Source: Geobacter sp.
GTDB lineage: Bacteria > Desulfobacterota > Desulfuromonadia > Geobacterales > Pseudopelobacteraceae
Direction: 5' to 3'
Assembly: GCA_027346925.1 (NCBI GenBank)
Contig: DAIERH010000013.1
Location: 1 to 22,419 of the forward strand
DNA length: 22,419 nt
How positions within the stretch are numbered: position 1 is the stretch's first letter; each line of letters begins with the position of its first letter. The translations under genes were made by a program, and so were the position numbers. This document shows positions 13,483-20,971 of the stretch, one piece after another. Under the pieces are notes generated by a model. The model did not search any database and was not told where the DNA came from. It saw only the letters and a program-made list of their open reading frames with translations.

Positions 13483-13710
13483 ATGGCGCGGAAACAAGGA
13501 ATAACCCTGGCAATAGTCGCGTTTGCCATCTACATCATCGGCGGGATCAACACGTTTGGCGGTCTCGGATTGATCGCCTTCATGAAGGGACGCGACCTGT
13601 GGGGCTGGGGTGATGGCCGGACCATCGGGTATCTTGCCCTTTGTACAGGCCTCTGCCTTTCAATCCTGGGGGTACTGCTGATGCGCATATTCAGGAATCG
13701 GGGGCTTTGA
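13483..13710 (+). CDS. Small membrane protein, 75 aa, unknown function
   Basis: A short frame beginning with ATG 13483, preceded by AAGGA about 8 nt upstream. The product has two hydrophobic segments, about residues 7-33 (ITLAIVAFAIYIIGG followed by INTFGGLGLIAF) and 48-68 (TIGYLALCTGLCLSILGVLLM). Between them is a short loop with Lys, Arg, Asp and Trp residues, and the tail is basic (MRIFRNRGL), so both ends probably lie in the cytoplasm. I do not recognise a family. It starts 27 nt after trpC and is probably on the same mRNA. It ends 6 bp before the convergent ctpA stop codon, with no visible terminator between them. Confidence 0.65.
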   Translation: MARKQGITLAIVAFAIYIIGGINTFGGLGLIAFMKGRDLWGWGDGRTIGYLALCTGLCLSILGVLLMRIFRNRGL

Positions 13711-13716
13711 CATCCT

Positions 13717-15054
13717 TCACTGCGATGCCGTGAACCCCTTGTCCCGCAGCATGCTGAGCGAGCGCAACAGATCGAGCGCACGACCGAGTTGGTAGTCCTT
13801 GGCCAAGTCCGACTTGCCGTCCGGATGGGGTGATTTCCCGGGTTCGTTTACCACCGCCCCTTTTTCCTGCGGTGCCAAGCTGTTCTCCAGATCCTTTTCC
13901 CGGATATGCCCTTCCTGTATGCCGTTCTGCATGACCGGCCTGATAGTGCCCACCTCGATATCGGGGGTAATACCCTTGGCCTGAATGGAACGTCCGCTGG
14001 GGGTATAGTAGCGCGCCGTGGTCAGCTTGAGTGCGCCGCTTCCCGGCAGCGGAAACAGGGATTGCACCGATCCCTTGCCGAAGCTCTGGGTCCCCATGAC
14101 AATCGCCCGCTTATGGTCCTGGAGCGCCCCGGCCACGATCTCCGAGGCGCTGGCGCTGCCGCCGTTGATCAAGACCACGATCGGATAATGGGGTTCCTTG
14201 TTCCCTACTGTTGCCTGGAAGAGCTGGTTCATCTCCGCCAGTCTCCCCCTGGTGGAGACGATCAGGGTCTGAGCCGCATTGTCGCCGATGAAGCAGTTGA
14301 CCACCTCCACGGCCGCCCCCAGCAGACCGCCCGGATTGTAACGCAGGTCGATCACCAAGCCCTTCAATCCACCGCCGGAAGCGGCTCGAAGGTCGCGGAG
14401 AGCTCGCTTGAACTCGTCGCCGGTCTGCTCCTGAAACTGGGCGATCCTGATCAGACCGTAACCCGGCTCCAGGATACGGGCCTTGACGCTCCTGATCCTG
14501 ATGATGTCGCGCGTAAGCCTGAAGGTCAACTGCCTAGGGGGGGCACCCCGCAGAATGGTCAGCGTGACCTGCGTCCCCTTCCCGCCGCGCATCCGCTTGA
14601 CCGCGGCCGCGATTCCCATGCCATGGGTCGACACCCCGTCGATCTTCCAGATATGATCATTGGGCTGAATGCCGGCCCGAAAGGCAGGGGTATCATCAAT
14701 GGGTGCAATCACCGTCAAGCGTCCCTCCTTCATCCCCAGTTCAATGCCGACCCCGCCAAAGGCACCCGATATCTGCACCTCCATCTCGTGGAACGGTTCC
14801 GGCGGCAGGTAGGCGCTATGCGGATCGAGAGAGGCCAGCATGCCGTCGATCATGCCTTTCACCAGTTTTTTGGCATCGACTTTTTCCACGTAGTTTTTCG
14901 TGACGGCATCATGCGATTCGCGGAGGAGGGTAAGATAGGTCTGGTCGGAAACACCGCTCTGAAGTTTCCAGTGTGAGATGACGATGATCGCCAGGCAGAT
15001 GGCGATAGCCGCCGCCAGGATGGGCAGGAGGGCTTTCAGGATCAGTTTTTTCAT
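13717..15054 (-). CDS. ctpA: C-terminal processing peptidase, S41 family (CtpA/Prc type)
   Basis: A 445-aa serine protease anchored by an N-terminal hydrophobic segment (about residues 4-28, uncleaved anchor or signal peptide), acting in the periplasm. Order: N-terminal helical part with LDPHSAYLPP (76-85), PDZ domain (about 92-175, with GGVGIELG), then the protease core with LVIDLRYNPGG. The catalytic serine lies in NGGSASASEI (297-306) and the catalytic lysine in GTQSFGKGSV (K327). These proteases trim or degrade exported proteins from the C-terminus. The start could be ATG 15054 (preferred, MKKLILKALL), ATG 15063 or TTG 15072; none has a strong ribosome site. The last 60 residues are polar and Lys/Asp-rich. 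The gene is transcribed away from the small gene at 15193. Confidence 0.93.
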   Translation of the reverse strand: MKKLILKALLPILAAAIAICLAIIVISHWKLQSGVSDQTYLTLLRESHDAVTKNYVEKVDAKKLVKGMIDGMLASLDPHSAYLPPEPFHEMEVQISGAFGGVGIELGMKEGRLTVIAPIDDTPAFRAGIQPNDHIWKIDGVSTHGMGIAAAVKRMRGGKGTQVTLTILRGAPPRQLTFRLTRDIIRIRSVKARILEPGYGLIRIAQFQEQTGDEFKRALRDLRAASGGGLKGLVIDLRYNPGGLLGAAVEVVNCFIGDNAAQTLIVSTRGRLAEMNQLFQATVGNKEPHYPIVVLINGGSASASEIVAGALQDHKRAIVMGTQSFGKGSVQSLFPLPGSGALKLTTARYYTPSGRSIQAKGITPDIEVGTIRPVMQNGIQEGHIREKDLENSLAPQEKGAVVNEPGKSPHPDGKSDLAKDYQLGRALDLLRSLSMLRDKGFTASQ

Positions 15055-15192
15055 CGGGTACATAACCTGCAAGAGGGATGGGGAACGGACAACCGGACGT
15101 CACATACCTACACCATTTCAGGGCATTTTCCCATGATTAATTTGAAAATCATTTCGTAATCAACCAGATTGCAGCCAAGAGGAGATACGAGG

Positions 15193-15483
15193 ATGGGGAT
15201 CGCCATCAAACCGTCGGACCTGAAATTCAAATACCCGAGAGACGTCGTCAACCGCGACAGGCCCAAGTTTACCGGGACACCGGACCCTGCCCCCTTCAAC
15301 CGGGATGACCTGTATGAGATCATACCTATGATGGAGGCGGTCATGGACGCGCTCGGGACAACGGATGGCCGGGCACTGCACCTGTTGGAGGATATCCTCA
15401 ACGAGATGCCGCGCCTGTTCACCTCACGGGAGGAGGTCTTCGCCTGTCTGCTGGAGACCGCCAGGGAGCAGCTCGGCTGGTAA
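15193..15483 (+). CDS. Hypothetical protein, 96 aa
   Basis: I recognise no domain. It is soluble, with no signal peptide. The first 35 residues are basic and Pro-rich (KPSDLKFKYPRDVVNRDRPKF then TGTPDPAPF), likely extended. Residues 37-93 look like three helices (DDLYEIIPMMEAVMDALG, DGRALHLLEDILNEMP, SREEVFACLLETAREQLG). I start at ATG 15193 because GAGGAG lies 8 nt upstream; a TTG at 15169 would add eight residues without a ribosome site. It is divergent from ctpA, with 138 bp between the two starts holding AT-rich sequence but no clear promoter. Its stop codon is only 2 bp from the stop of the opposing HTH gene. Confidence 0.7.
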   Translation: MGIAIKPSDLKFKYPRDVVNRDRPKFTGTPDPAPFNRDDLYEIIPMMEAVMDALGTTDGRALHLLEDILNEMPRLFTSREEVFACLLETAREQLGW

Positions 15484-15485
15484 TT

Positions 15486-15731
15486 TCATTTGCACCCGCA
15501 CCTGGAGGCCGTGCATGACGAGGCACACCCCTTCTGCTGCACGGGTGGTGCCCCTCCGCCCACCTTGAGGCGCTCAAGGGATTGCCGGGTGACGTGCCAT
15601 CCCCCCTTCCCTTCATGCCCCTCCAAGGTGCCTTCACGGATCAGCATCAACAACCTGAGGCCGGTAGTGGAGAGTTCTTCGGCAGCTTCATCGAGCGACA
15701 CCATCGTAACCTGTTTATCGGTCGTACACAT
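15486..15731 (-). CDS. Small Cys-rich protein with excisionase/MerR-like helix-turn-helix
   Basis: An 81-aa protein. Residues of about 11-56 (VSLDEAAEELSTTGLRLLML to WHVTRQSLERL) have the pattern of a small winged-helix DNA-binding domain as in excisionases and the MerR head: a helix-turn-helix followed by a short wing (GHEGKGGWHV) and a serine-capped helix. The tail is unusual, with cysteines at 69, 73, 78 and 80 (KGCASSCTASRCGCK) plus Cys2, which could bind a metal or sense redox state. The start is ATG 15729-15731, chosen for the GGGAGG ribosome site 5 nt upstream; the frame stays open to 15821 but without such a site. No integrase or phage gene is nearby, so a regulator role is more likely than excisionase. 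This is inferred from pattern only. Confidence 0.7.
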   Translation of the reverse strand: MCTTDKQVTMVSLDEAAEELSTTGLRLLMLIREGTLEGHEGKGGWHVTRQSLERLKVGGGAPPVQQKGCASSCTASRCGCK

Positions 15732-15736
15732 ACACG

Positions 15737-15742
15737 CCTCCC
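15737..15742 (-). promoter_or_regulatory. Ribosome binding site deciding the HTH gene start
   Basis: GGGAGG on the minus strand lies 5 nt before ATG 15731 and is the strongest start signal in this frame. It rules in an 81-aa product over the 111-aa open frame. Confidence 0.7.
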
Positions 15743-15790
15743 AGGCGCCGGCACTGTTTTGGCCGGACACAGCAGGAAACCATTCATCCA

Positions 15791-15804
15791 GCGTGCCAGC
15801 ACGC
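15791..15804. promoter_or_regulatory. Palindrome, candidate operator of the HTH gene
   Basis: GCGTGC and GCACGC are exact inverted copies around a 2-nt centre, 60 nt upstream of the HTH gene start. Small DNA-binding proteins often control their own promoter through such sites; that this is one is inference. Confidence 0.3.
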
Positions 15805-15855
15805 ACAAAAAGCATAATCAACTGAAACCATTACGGTTATTGCCTCATCACTCAA

Positions 15856-15889
15856 AAACGGCAGCGGAGAGCCCCCGGCAGTGCCGTTT
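15856..15889. other. Hairpin in the HTH-MFS intergenic region
   Basis: AAACGGCA (15856-15863) pairs perfectly with TGCCGTTT (15882-15889) around an 18-nt loop. A T5 run follows on the minus strand, only a T3 on the plus strand. It could be a weak terminator. The rest of 15732-16026 holds the palindrome at 15791 and the MFS promoter at 15937; I see no further gene. Confidence 0.4.
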
Positions 15890-15936
15890 GTACAGGCACC
15901 CTGCTGCAACAAGAGGCAGCCATCCGCTTTTCTCCG

Positions 15937-15965
15937 TTGTACGCCGGGATACCCTGCGCTAAAAT
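15937..15965 (+). promoter_or_regulatory. Sigma-70-type promoter for the MFS gene
   Basis: TTGTAC (15937-15942, 4 of 6), a 17-nt spacer and TAAAAT (15960-15965, 5 of 6). Transcription would start near 15972 and leave a leader of about 55 nt before the ATG. Confidence 0.55.
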
Positions 15966-16026
15966 TACATTCTGAACGGAACAACTGCCATGGGGCCGAA
16001 ATGTTCCCCATCACCCCGGAGCCACC

Positions 16027-17193
16027 ATGTTCAGCGGCATCAGCGGCAACGTCCTGATACTCGGCTTGGTCAGCCTGTTGACCGACATCTCCAGCGAGAT
16101 GATCTACCCCCTGCTGCCGCTCTTTGTGACTTCGGTGCTGGGGGCCGGGCCGGCCATTCTGGGGATGATCGAGGGAGTGGCCGAATCCACCGCGGCCCTG
16201 CTCAAGCTGGTTTCGGGCATTGTCTCCGACCGTGTCGAGGGGAGAAAGGGACTGGTCGTGGCCGGTTATGGCCTTTCCTCCCTGTCGCGGCCGTTGGTCG
16301 CCATGGCCGCTTCCCCCCTGTTCGTGCTGCTGGTGCGATTTTTCGACCGTATCGGCAAGGGAATCCGCACCTCGCCCCGCGACGCCCTGATTGCCGACTC
16401 CACCGATGCCGCCATGCGCGGCAAGGCCTTTGGCTTCCACCGCTCCCTCGACCATACCGGCGCCATTGTCGGACCGCTCCTGGCAACCGGCCTGCTGGCC
16501 TGGTTTGTCTCCGACCTGCGCACGGTCTTCTGGCTGGCCGCCATTCCGGGCTTCGCCGCAGTCATCCTGATCGTGATCAAGGTACGCGACATGCCGCACA
16601 GCATGCCGGTCGCGGGTGCCCGCCCGGGTATTTCACCGGGCAAAAATATCAGGGTCTATCTGCTGATCCTGCTGCTCTTCACCCTGGGCAACTCCTCAGA
16701 CGCCTTCCTGCTGCTGCGAGCCGGGCAGATGGGGGTAACGCCGACCCGCATCCCGCTCCTGTGGACCTTTTTTCATGTGGTCAAGATGCTCGCCGCCATG
16801 CCCTTCGGCACGCTGTCCGACAGGATCGGCAGGCGCGGGGTGATCATCGCCGGCTGGGGGGTATATGCTTTGGCCTATGCCGGTTTCGGCCTGGTGTCGT
16901 CCGAATTGCAGATCTGGTTGTTGTTCGCCTGGTACGGCCTGTTCTACGGCATGACCGAAGGCGTCGAAAAAGCTTATCTTTCAGATTTGGCGCGCCCCGA
17001 GGAGCGGGGCAGCGCCTTTGGATGGTACAATTTCGCCGTGGGCATCGGCGCGCTGCCCGCCAGCATTATCTTCGGCCTGATCTGGCAAAAGATCTCCCCC
17101 CAGGCAGCCTTCGGCTTCGGTGCCGGCCTGGCCCTGCTGGCGGCCCTGTTACTGCTGGTTGCGGGACCGCGCCCAGTCCGGCACACTGGATAG
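16027..17193 (+). CDS. Major facilitator superfamily transporter
   Basis: A 388-aa inner-membrane transporter with the 12-helix MFS layout in two halves split by a hydrophilic loop near residues 188-212 (RDMPHSMPVAGARPG onward). The MFS signature between helices 2 and 3 appears as GIVSDRVEGRKG (about 63-74) and is repeated in the second half as GTLSDRIGRRG. The N-terminal SLLTDISSEMIYPLLPLF and DRIGKGIRTSPRDALIADS stretches are strongly conserved-looking. The substrate cannot be read from the sequence; drug/metabolite efflux or organic-ion transport are possible. The start is ATG 16027 with GGAG 5 nt upstream. It is a single gene with its own promoter and a strong terminator. Confidence 0.88.
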   Translation: MFSGISGNVLILGLVSLLTDISSEMIYPLLPLFVTSVLGAGPAILGMIEGVAESTAALLKLVSGIVSDRVEGRKGLVVAGYGLSSLSRPLVAMAASPLFVLLVRFFDRIGKGIRTSPRDALIADSTDAAMRGKAFGFHRSLDHTGAIVGPLLATGLLAWFVSDLRTVFWLAAIPGFAAVILIVIKVRDMPHSMPVAGARPGISPGKNIRVYLLILLLFTLGNSSDAFLLLRAGQMGVTPTRIPLLWTFFHVVKMLAAMPFGTLSDRIGRRGVIIAGWGVYALAYAGFGLVSSELQIWLLFAWYGLFYGMTEGVEKAYLSDLARPEERGSAFGWYNFAVGIGALPASIIFGLIWQKISPQAAFGFGAGLALLAALLLLVAGPRPVRHTG

Positions 17194-17200
17194 ACACGCG

Positions 17201-17239
17201 AAAAAACGGGTCATGACATGCTGTCATGGCCCGTTTTTT
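17201..17239. terminator. Bidirectional terminator between the MFS gene and ntrX
   Basis: The arms at 17201-17218 and 17222-17239 form an 18-bp stem, with a single G-T wobble, around a 3-nt loop. An A6 run lies on one side and a T6 run on the other, so it can end transcription from both convergent genes. It lies 7 nt past the MFS stop and 19 nt past the ntrX stop. Confidence 0.9.
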
Positions 17240-17258
17240 CGACCTTTTCGCGGGTTTC

Positions 17259-18632
17259 CTATCGACGGATGTCTATCCCATAACTCTTGATCTTGCGGTG
17301 CAGGTTGCTCCGCTCCAGATCGATCACCTCGGCGGTGCGTGAGATGTTCCAGTCGTTCTGTTCCAGTTTCTGGACGATGAACTCCCGTTCGAACTCCTCG
17401 CGGGCCTCCCGCAGAGTTCCAAAGACCAGAGCCCCTTCCGCCTTCATGCTCGCCGGGGCAGATGCCTGCTGTTCACCCGCCAAGTTGGGAATATCCGCAG
17501 GGCTGATCACCTTGCCCGGCGTCATGATCAGGATACGCTCGACGATATTCCGCAGTTCGCGGACGTTTCCGGGCCAATCGTAGCTTCGGAGCATCTCCAG
17601 GGTCTCCGGCAGAAAAACCTTCGACTCGCGCCCTTCCCTGCGATGAAACTGATCCATGAAGTACGGTATCAAAAGCCTGATGTCCGCCGGCCGTTCCCGC
17701 AAGGCCGGCACCCTGAACGGCACCACGTTGAGGCGATAGTAGAGGTCCTCCCGGAACCGCCCCTGGCGGATCTCTTCATCCAGCTCCTTGTTGGTGGCGG
17801 CAATGATCCTGACGTCCACCGATACCAGGCGGGTGCCGCCCACCCGTTCGAAGCACCGCTCCTGAAGGATCCGCAGTACCTTGGCCTGTGTCTTGAGCGA
17901 CATGTCGCCTATCTCGTCCAGAAACAGGGTGCCGCCGTCCGCCAGATCGAATTTGCCCTTCTTCTGCGCCAACGCGCCGGTAAAGGCGCCCTTCTCGTGA
18001 CCGAACAGTTCGCTTTCGATCAACTCCTCCGGGATGGCGGCGCAGTTGATGGCCACAAACGGCTTGTCGCGGCGCAGGCTGTAGTAGTGGATCGAGCGGG
18101 CCACCAACTCCTTGCCGGTGCCGTTCTCGCCGGTTACAAGCACCGAGGCGCTGGTCGGGGCCACGCGCATGATCTGTTCCCGCAGCACGGTCATGGCCGC
18201 TGAATCGCCGATCAGTTCGAACTCGTTGCCCACGGCCTGCTTGAGTTCCTCGTTCTCGACCGTAAGTTCCCTCATGCGCAGGGCATTGGCCACGGTGATC
18301 AGCACCTTGTCCAGCGACAGCGGCTTCTCGATAAAATCAAAGGCCCCCAGTTTGGTGGTGCGTACCGCCGTCTCAATGGTGCCATGGCCCGAGATCATGA
18401 CGACTGTTATCTGGGGGAAGAGGTTCTTCAGCTTCTCCAGCGTCTCCAGGCCGTCCATGCCCGGCATCCAGATATCGAGCAGGACCAGGTCGGGCAGGTC
18501 CTGGCGGGCGCATTCCAGCGCCTCGGCGCCACTGGCAGCGGTTCCCACCTGGTAGCCTTCATCCTCAAGGATACCGGTCAGTGAAGTCCTGATATCCTTC
18601 TCGTCATCCACCACAAGAATCGTTTTTGACAT
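17259..18632 (-). CDS. ntrX: Sigma-54-dependent response regulator, NtrX type
   Basis: A 457-aa activator with three domains. Residues 1-120 are a receiver (acidic D9-D10, phosphorylation site D53 in LLDIWMPGMDG, K103). Residues of about 138-365 are the AAA+ sigma-54 interaction domain with Walker A GENGTGKE (168-175), the GAFTGA loop that contacts sigma-54 (215-220), Walker B LFLDE (236-240) and the ALRERPADI arginine-finger region. Residues of about 410-455 are a Fis-type helix-turn-helix (NISRTAEVIDLERSNLHRKI). ERSNLHRKIKSYGI resembles NtrX rather than NtrC as I recall the families. The start is ATG 18632 with AAGGAG 6 nt upstream. It follows the sensor kinase gene by 81 nt on the same strand, so the pair forms a two-component system. 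Confidence 0.92.
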   Translation of the reverse strand: MSKTILVVDDEKDIRTSLTGILEDEGYQVGTAASGAEALECARQDLPDLVLLDIWMPGMDGLETLEKLKNLFPQITVVMISGHGTIETAVRTTKLGAFDFIEKPLSLDKVLITVANALRMRELTVENEELKQAVGNEFELIGDSAAMTVLREQIMRVAPTSASVLVTGENGTGKELVARSIHYYSLRRDKPFVAINCAAIPEELIESELFGHEKGAFTGALAQKKGKFDLADGGTLFLDEIGDMSLKTQAKVLRILQERCFERVGGTRLVSVDVRIIAATNKELDEEIRQGRFREDLYYRLNVVPFRVPALRERPADIRLLIPYFMDQFHRREGRESKVFLPETLEMLRSYDWPGNVRELRNIVERILIMTPGKVISPADIPNLAGEQQASAPASMKAEGALVFGTLREAREEFEREFIVQKLEQNDWNISRTAEVIDLERSNLHRKIKSYGIDIRR

Positions 18633-18713
18633 GCGTCACTCCTTGATGTACTGAGAGGCGGCGTGGTAAAGCATGGTTAAAGGTGCATACCTTATCACTC
18701 CCCCTGCCCGTGT

Positions 18714-20930
18714 TTACCCAGCCGGCAATTCCACGACAAAACAGGCCCCATGTGGCTGGTTGTCCTTGACCCGAACAAAACCGTTGTGATCGGAGACAAT
18801 GCTGCTGACGATCGCCAAACCGAGGCCAGTCCCGGTCTTTTTGGTGGAAAAATAGGGTTCAAACAGCCGCGGCTTATCCTCGGGGGTGATTCCCGGTCCG
18901 TTGTCGGCAATAGTGAACGAGGCCATTTTCAACTCCGGATCGTAACTGCTGCGGATATGGACCACCCCCTCCTCCTCCATGGCCGCCACGGCGTTCTCCA
19001 GCAGGTTGATGATCACCCGCTTGATCTGGTCCCGGTCGATCTTGAGCTGGGGCAGGCGTTCATCGGGGGTGAAGCCGAAACTTACTCCACGGTGAGCCTC
19101 CTGATAGAGGGTCAGAGTCTCGCGGATCAGTACATTGATATCGTTCGGTTCCGGCTGGATGGTCGGCATGCGGGCAAAGTTTGAGAACTCGTTGACCAGA
19201 GTCTTCAACTCGTCCACCGACTTGATGATCATCTCCGTGCATTCGTCAAAGACCCGCTCGTCGTCGCTGAAACGGGACAAGTAGCGTTTGCGCAGGCGCT
19301 GGGCCGAGAGTTGGATCGGTGTGAGCGGATTCTTGATCTCATGGGCGATGCGCCGGGCCACTTCACGCCATGCAGCCATACGTTGCGCCTTCATCACCTG
19401 GGTCAGGTCATCCAGAACCAGCACGGTGCCCATGAAATCTCCTCCCTCGTCCCGCAACAGGGTCAGGTGCAGGTGCAGCGTCAGACGTGTACCGCGGATA
19501 TCAAGGGTTATCTGGCGGTTGATGGTGTCCTGTCGCGTCAGAACCAGTTCCTTAAGGCTTTCCTTGACGAAATCCAGATGGGGTCCGCGCAGTACGTCCC
19601 GGAAGTTTTTCCCAAGCACCGAACCGGTGTTTATGCCGAGCAGTTTCTCGGCCGAAGTATTGATTGTGGTGATCATCCCTGCCTTATCCACCGAGATCAC
19701 CCCAGCCGCCACGTTGCGCAGGACGATCTCCATATAGCGCCGCCGCTGCTCGATCTCCTGGTTAATGCGGGAGAGTTCCTGGTTTGAGGCATTAAGCGCC
19801 TGCTGCTTGGCGCGCAGGTCATCGGTCATGCGGTTGAATGATTGGACCAGCATGCCGATCTCGTCGGCGGCAAAGGATTCGATATGAACGCTGAGATTGC
19901 CGTCCGCCACGGCCCTCGTCGCCTCCACCAACTCCTGCACTGGCCTAGTCATGCTGTTGGCCAGGTAGACCCCCATCCAGTAGGCAAAGAAGACGAGCAC
20001 CGCCGTGATCAGAAACAGGGTGATGATATAGCCGGTCCGGATCGGGTTTTTGAGTATCTTGAGCTGGCGGAATTCGTGGTAGGAATCGCTGATCTCCTTC
20101 ATCTTGTTGACCAGCGAATAGGGCACGTAATAGTTGACCACCACTACTCCGACCACATCCCGTTCATTCCAGGTGGAATAAACCGGCACGATGCCGCGGA
20201 TGAGGTCGGCCTTTCCGGCCTGGTTGATGCGGGTCAGTTCACTGCCGGCCAAGCCACGTTTGATATCTTCCGAGGCGGGATTGGTGAATTCACCCTTGGG
20301 CACGGCCGGATTGGCGGCCCGCACCAGTTCCTCGCGCTGTGCCGAGTAAACCTCCACAACCCCCAGGTTGTACTCCGTCTGTTTCTGGCGGATCAGTTCC
20401 CGCAGTCGCGGCAGGTTATCCTGGTTCAGCAGTTTCTGCGACTTTATGAACCCGCTGATCTGACGGCCATAGTAGAGGGCATTGGAGGCGGAATTCTTGT
20501 AATAGGTCTGGGCAACCTCCAGCGACTCGCTCAGCGAGGTCTCTACCTGGGTATTGAACCAATTGTGAATGGTGTTGTTGATGAAACCGGCGGCAGCAAA
20601 AAACAGCAGCAGGGTGGGTATCAGCGAGAGGCCGACAAAGGAGAGCACCAGCTTGGTGCGCAGTCGGGCGGCCAACGGGTTGGAGCGGCTCTCCACGAAG
20701 AGTTTGACCACATTGCGGCACACCAGGTAGACCAGCAGTATAACCAGCAGGATCACCACGTTGATGACGCCAAAGATGGCGATATTGCTTCCCATGGGTG
20801 CGTCGGCGCTGATTTGTGTCAGGCGGATCTCGGCCTTGGTCAGAAAGACGATCAGAATGATCGACAGGATAATGATGATCCCTTCGCGAATCCTCTTTTT
20901 CCGTTCGTAGCCCGAGAGTTTGGTGTCCAT
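18714..20930 (-). CDS. ntrY: Membrane sensor histidine kinase, NtrY type
   Basis: A 738-aa inner-membrane kinase with the NtrY layout. Three N-terminal membrane segments (about 15-32, 49-70, 93-115) are followed by an extracytoplasmic sensor region (about 116-300), a fourth membrane segment (301-323), HAMP linker (about 324-378), coiled coil, PAS domain (about 402-510), HisKA with phospho-acceptor H530 in RRIAHEIKNPLTPIQ, and an ATPase domain with the N box NLLENAVAAM, DNGPGI and GTGLGLAI. It senses an unknown signal and should phosphorylate the adjacent NtrX protein. NtrY/NtrX pairs are linked to nitrogen, redox or envelope responses in other bacteria. The start is ATG 20930 with GAGG about 10 nt upstream. 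It follows ubiB by 41 nt and is probably in the same operon. Confidence 0.92.
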   Translation of the reverse strand: MDTKLSGYERKKRIREGIIIILSIILIVFLTKAEIRLTQISADAPMGSNIAIFGVINVVILLVILLVYLVCRNVVKLFVESRSNPLAARLRTKLVLSFVGLSLIPTLLLFFAAAGFINNTIHNWFNTQVETSLSESLEVAQTYYKNSASNALYYGRQISGFIKSQKLLNQDNLPRLRELIRQKQTEYNLGVVEVYSAQREELVRAANPAVPKGEFTNPASEDIKRGLAGSELTRINQAGKADLIRGIVPVYSTWNERDVVGVVVVNYYVPYSLVNKMKEISDSYHEFRQLKILKNPIRTGYIITLFLITAVLVFFAYWMGVYLANSMTRPVQELVEATRAVADGNLSVHIESFAADEIGMLVQSFNRMTDDLRAKQQALNASNQELSRINQEIEQRRRYMEIVLRNVAAGVISVDKAGMITTINTSAEKLLGINTGSVLGKNFRDVLRGPHLDFVKESLKELVLTRQDTINRQITLDIRGTRLTLHLHLTLLRDEGGDFMGTVLVLDDLTQVMKAQRMAAWREVARRIAHEIKNPLTPIQLSAQRLRKRYLSRFSDDERVFDECTEMIIKSVDELKTLVNEFSNFARMPTIQPEPNDINVLIRETLTLYQEAHRGVSFGFTPDERLPQLKIDRDQIKRVIINLLENAVAAMEEEGVVHIRSSYDPELKMASFTIADNGPGITPEDKPRLFEPYFSTKKTGTGLGLAIVSSIVSDHNGFVRVKDNQPHGACFVVELPAG

Positions 20931-20971
20931 CAGTCCGTCACCTCTGCTGCATTATCCCGTTTTGGCCGCAT

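Noticed and set aside
13906..14976. 356-codon frame antisense to ctpA
   Set aside because: The S41 protease on the minus strand is complete with active-site motifs; this frame shows none.
15850..15970. Possible riboswitch in front of the MFS gene
   Set aside because: The hairpins resemble no riboswitch I know, and the best promoter (15937-15965) lies downstream of most of them, so they would not be in the MFS leader.
15990..17216. 408-codon plus-strand frame overlapping the MFS gene
   Set aside because: His/Arg/Pro-rich sequence typical of a shifted frame; the MFS frame has clear transmembrane helices and a ribosome site.
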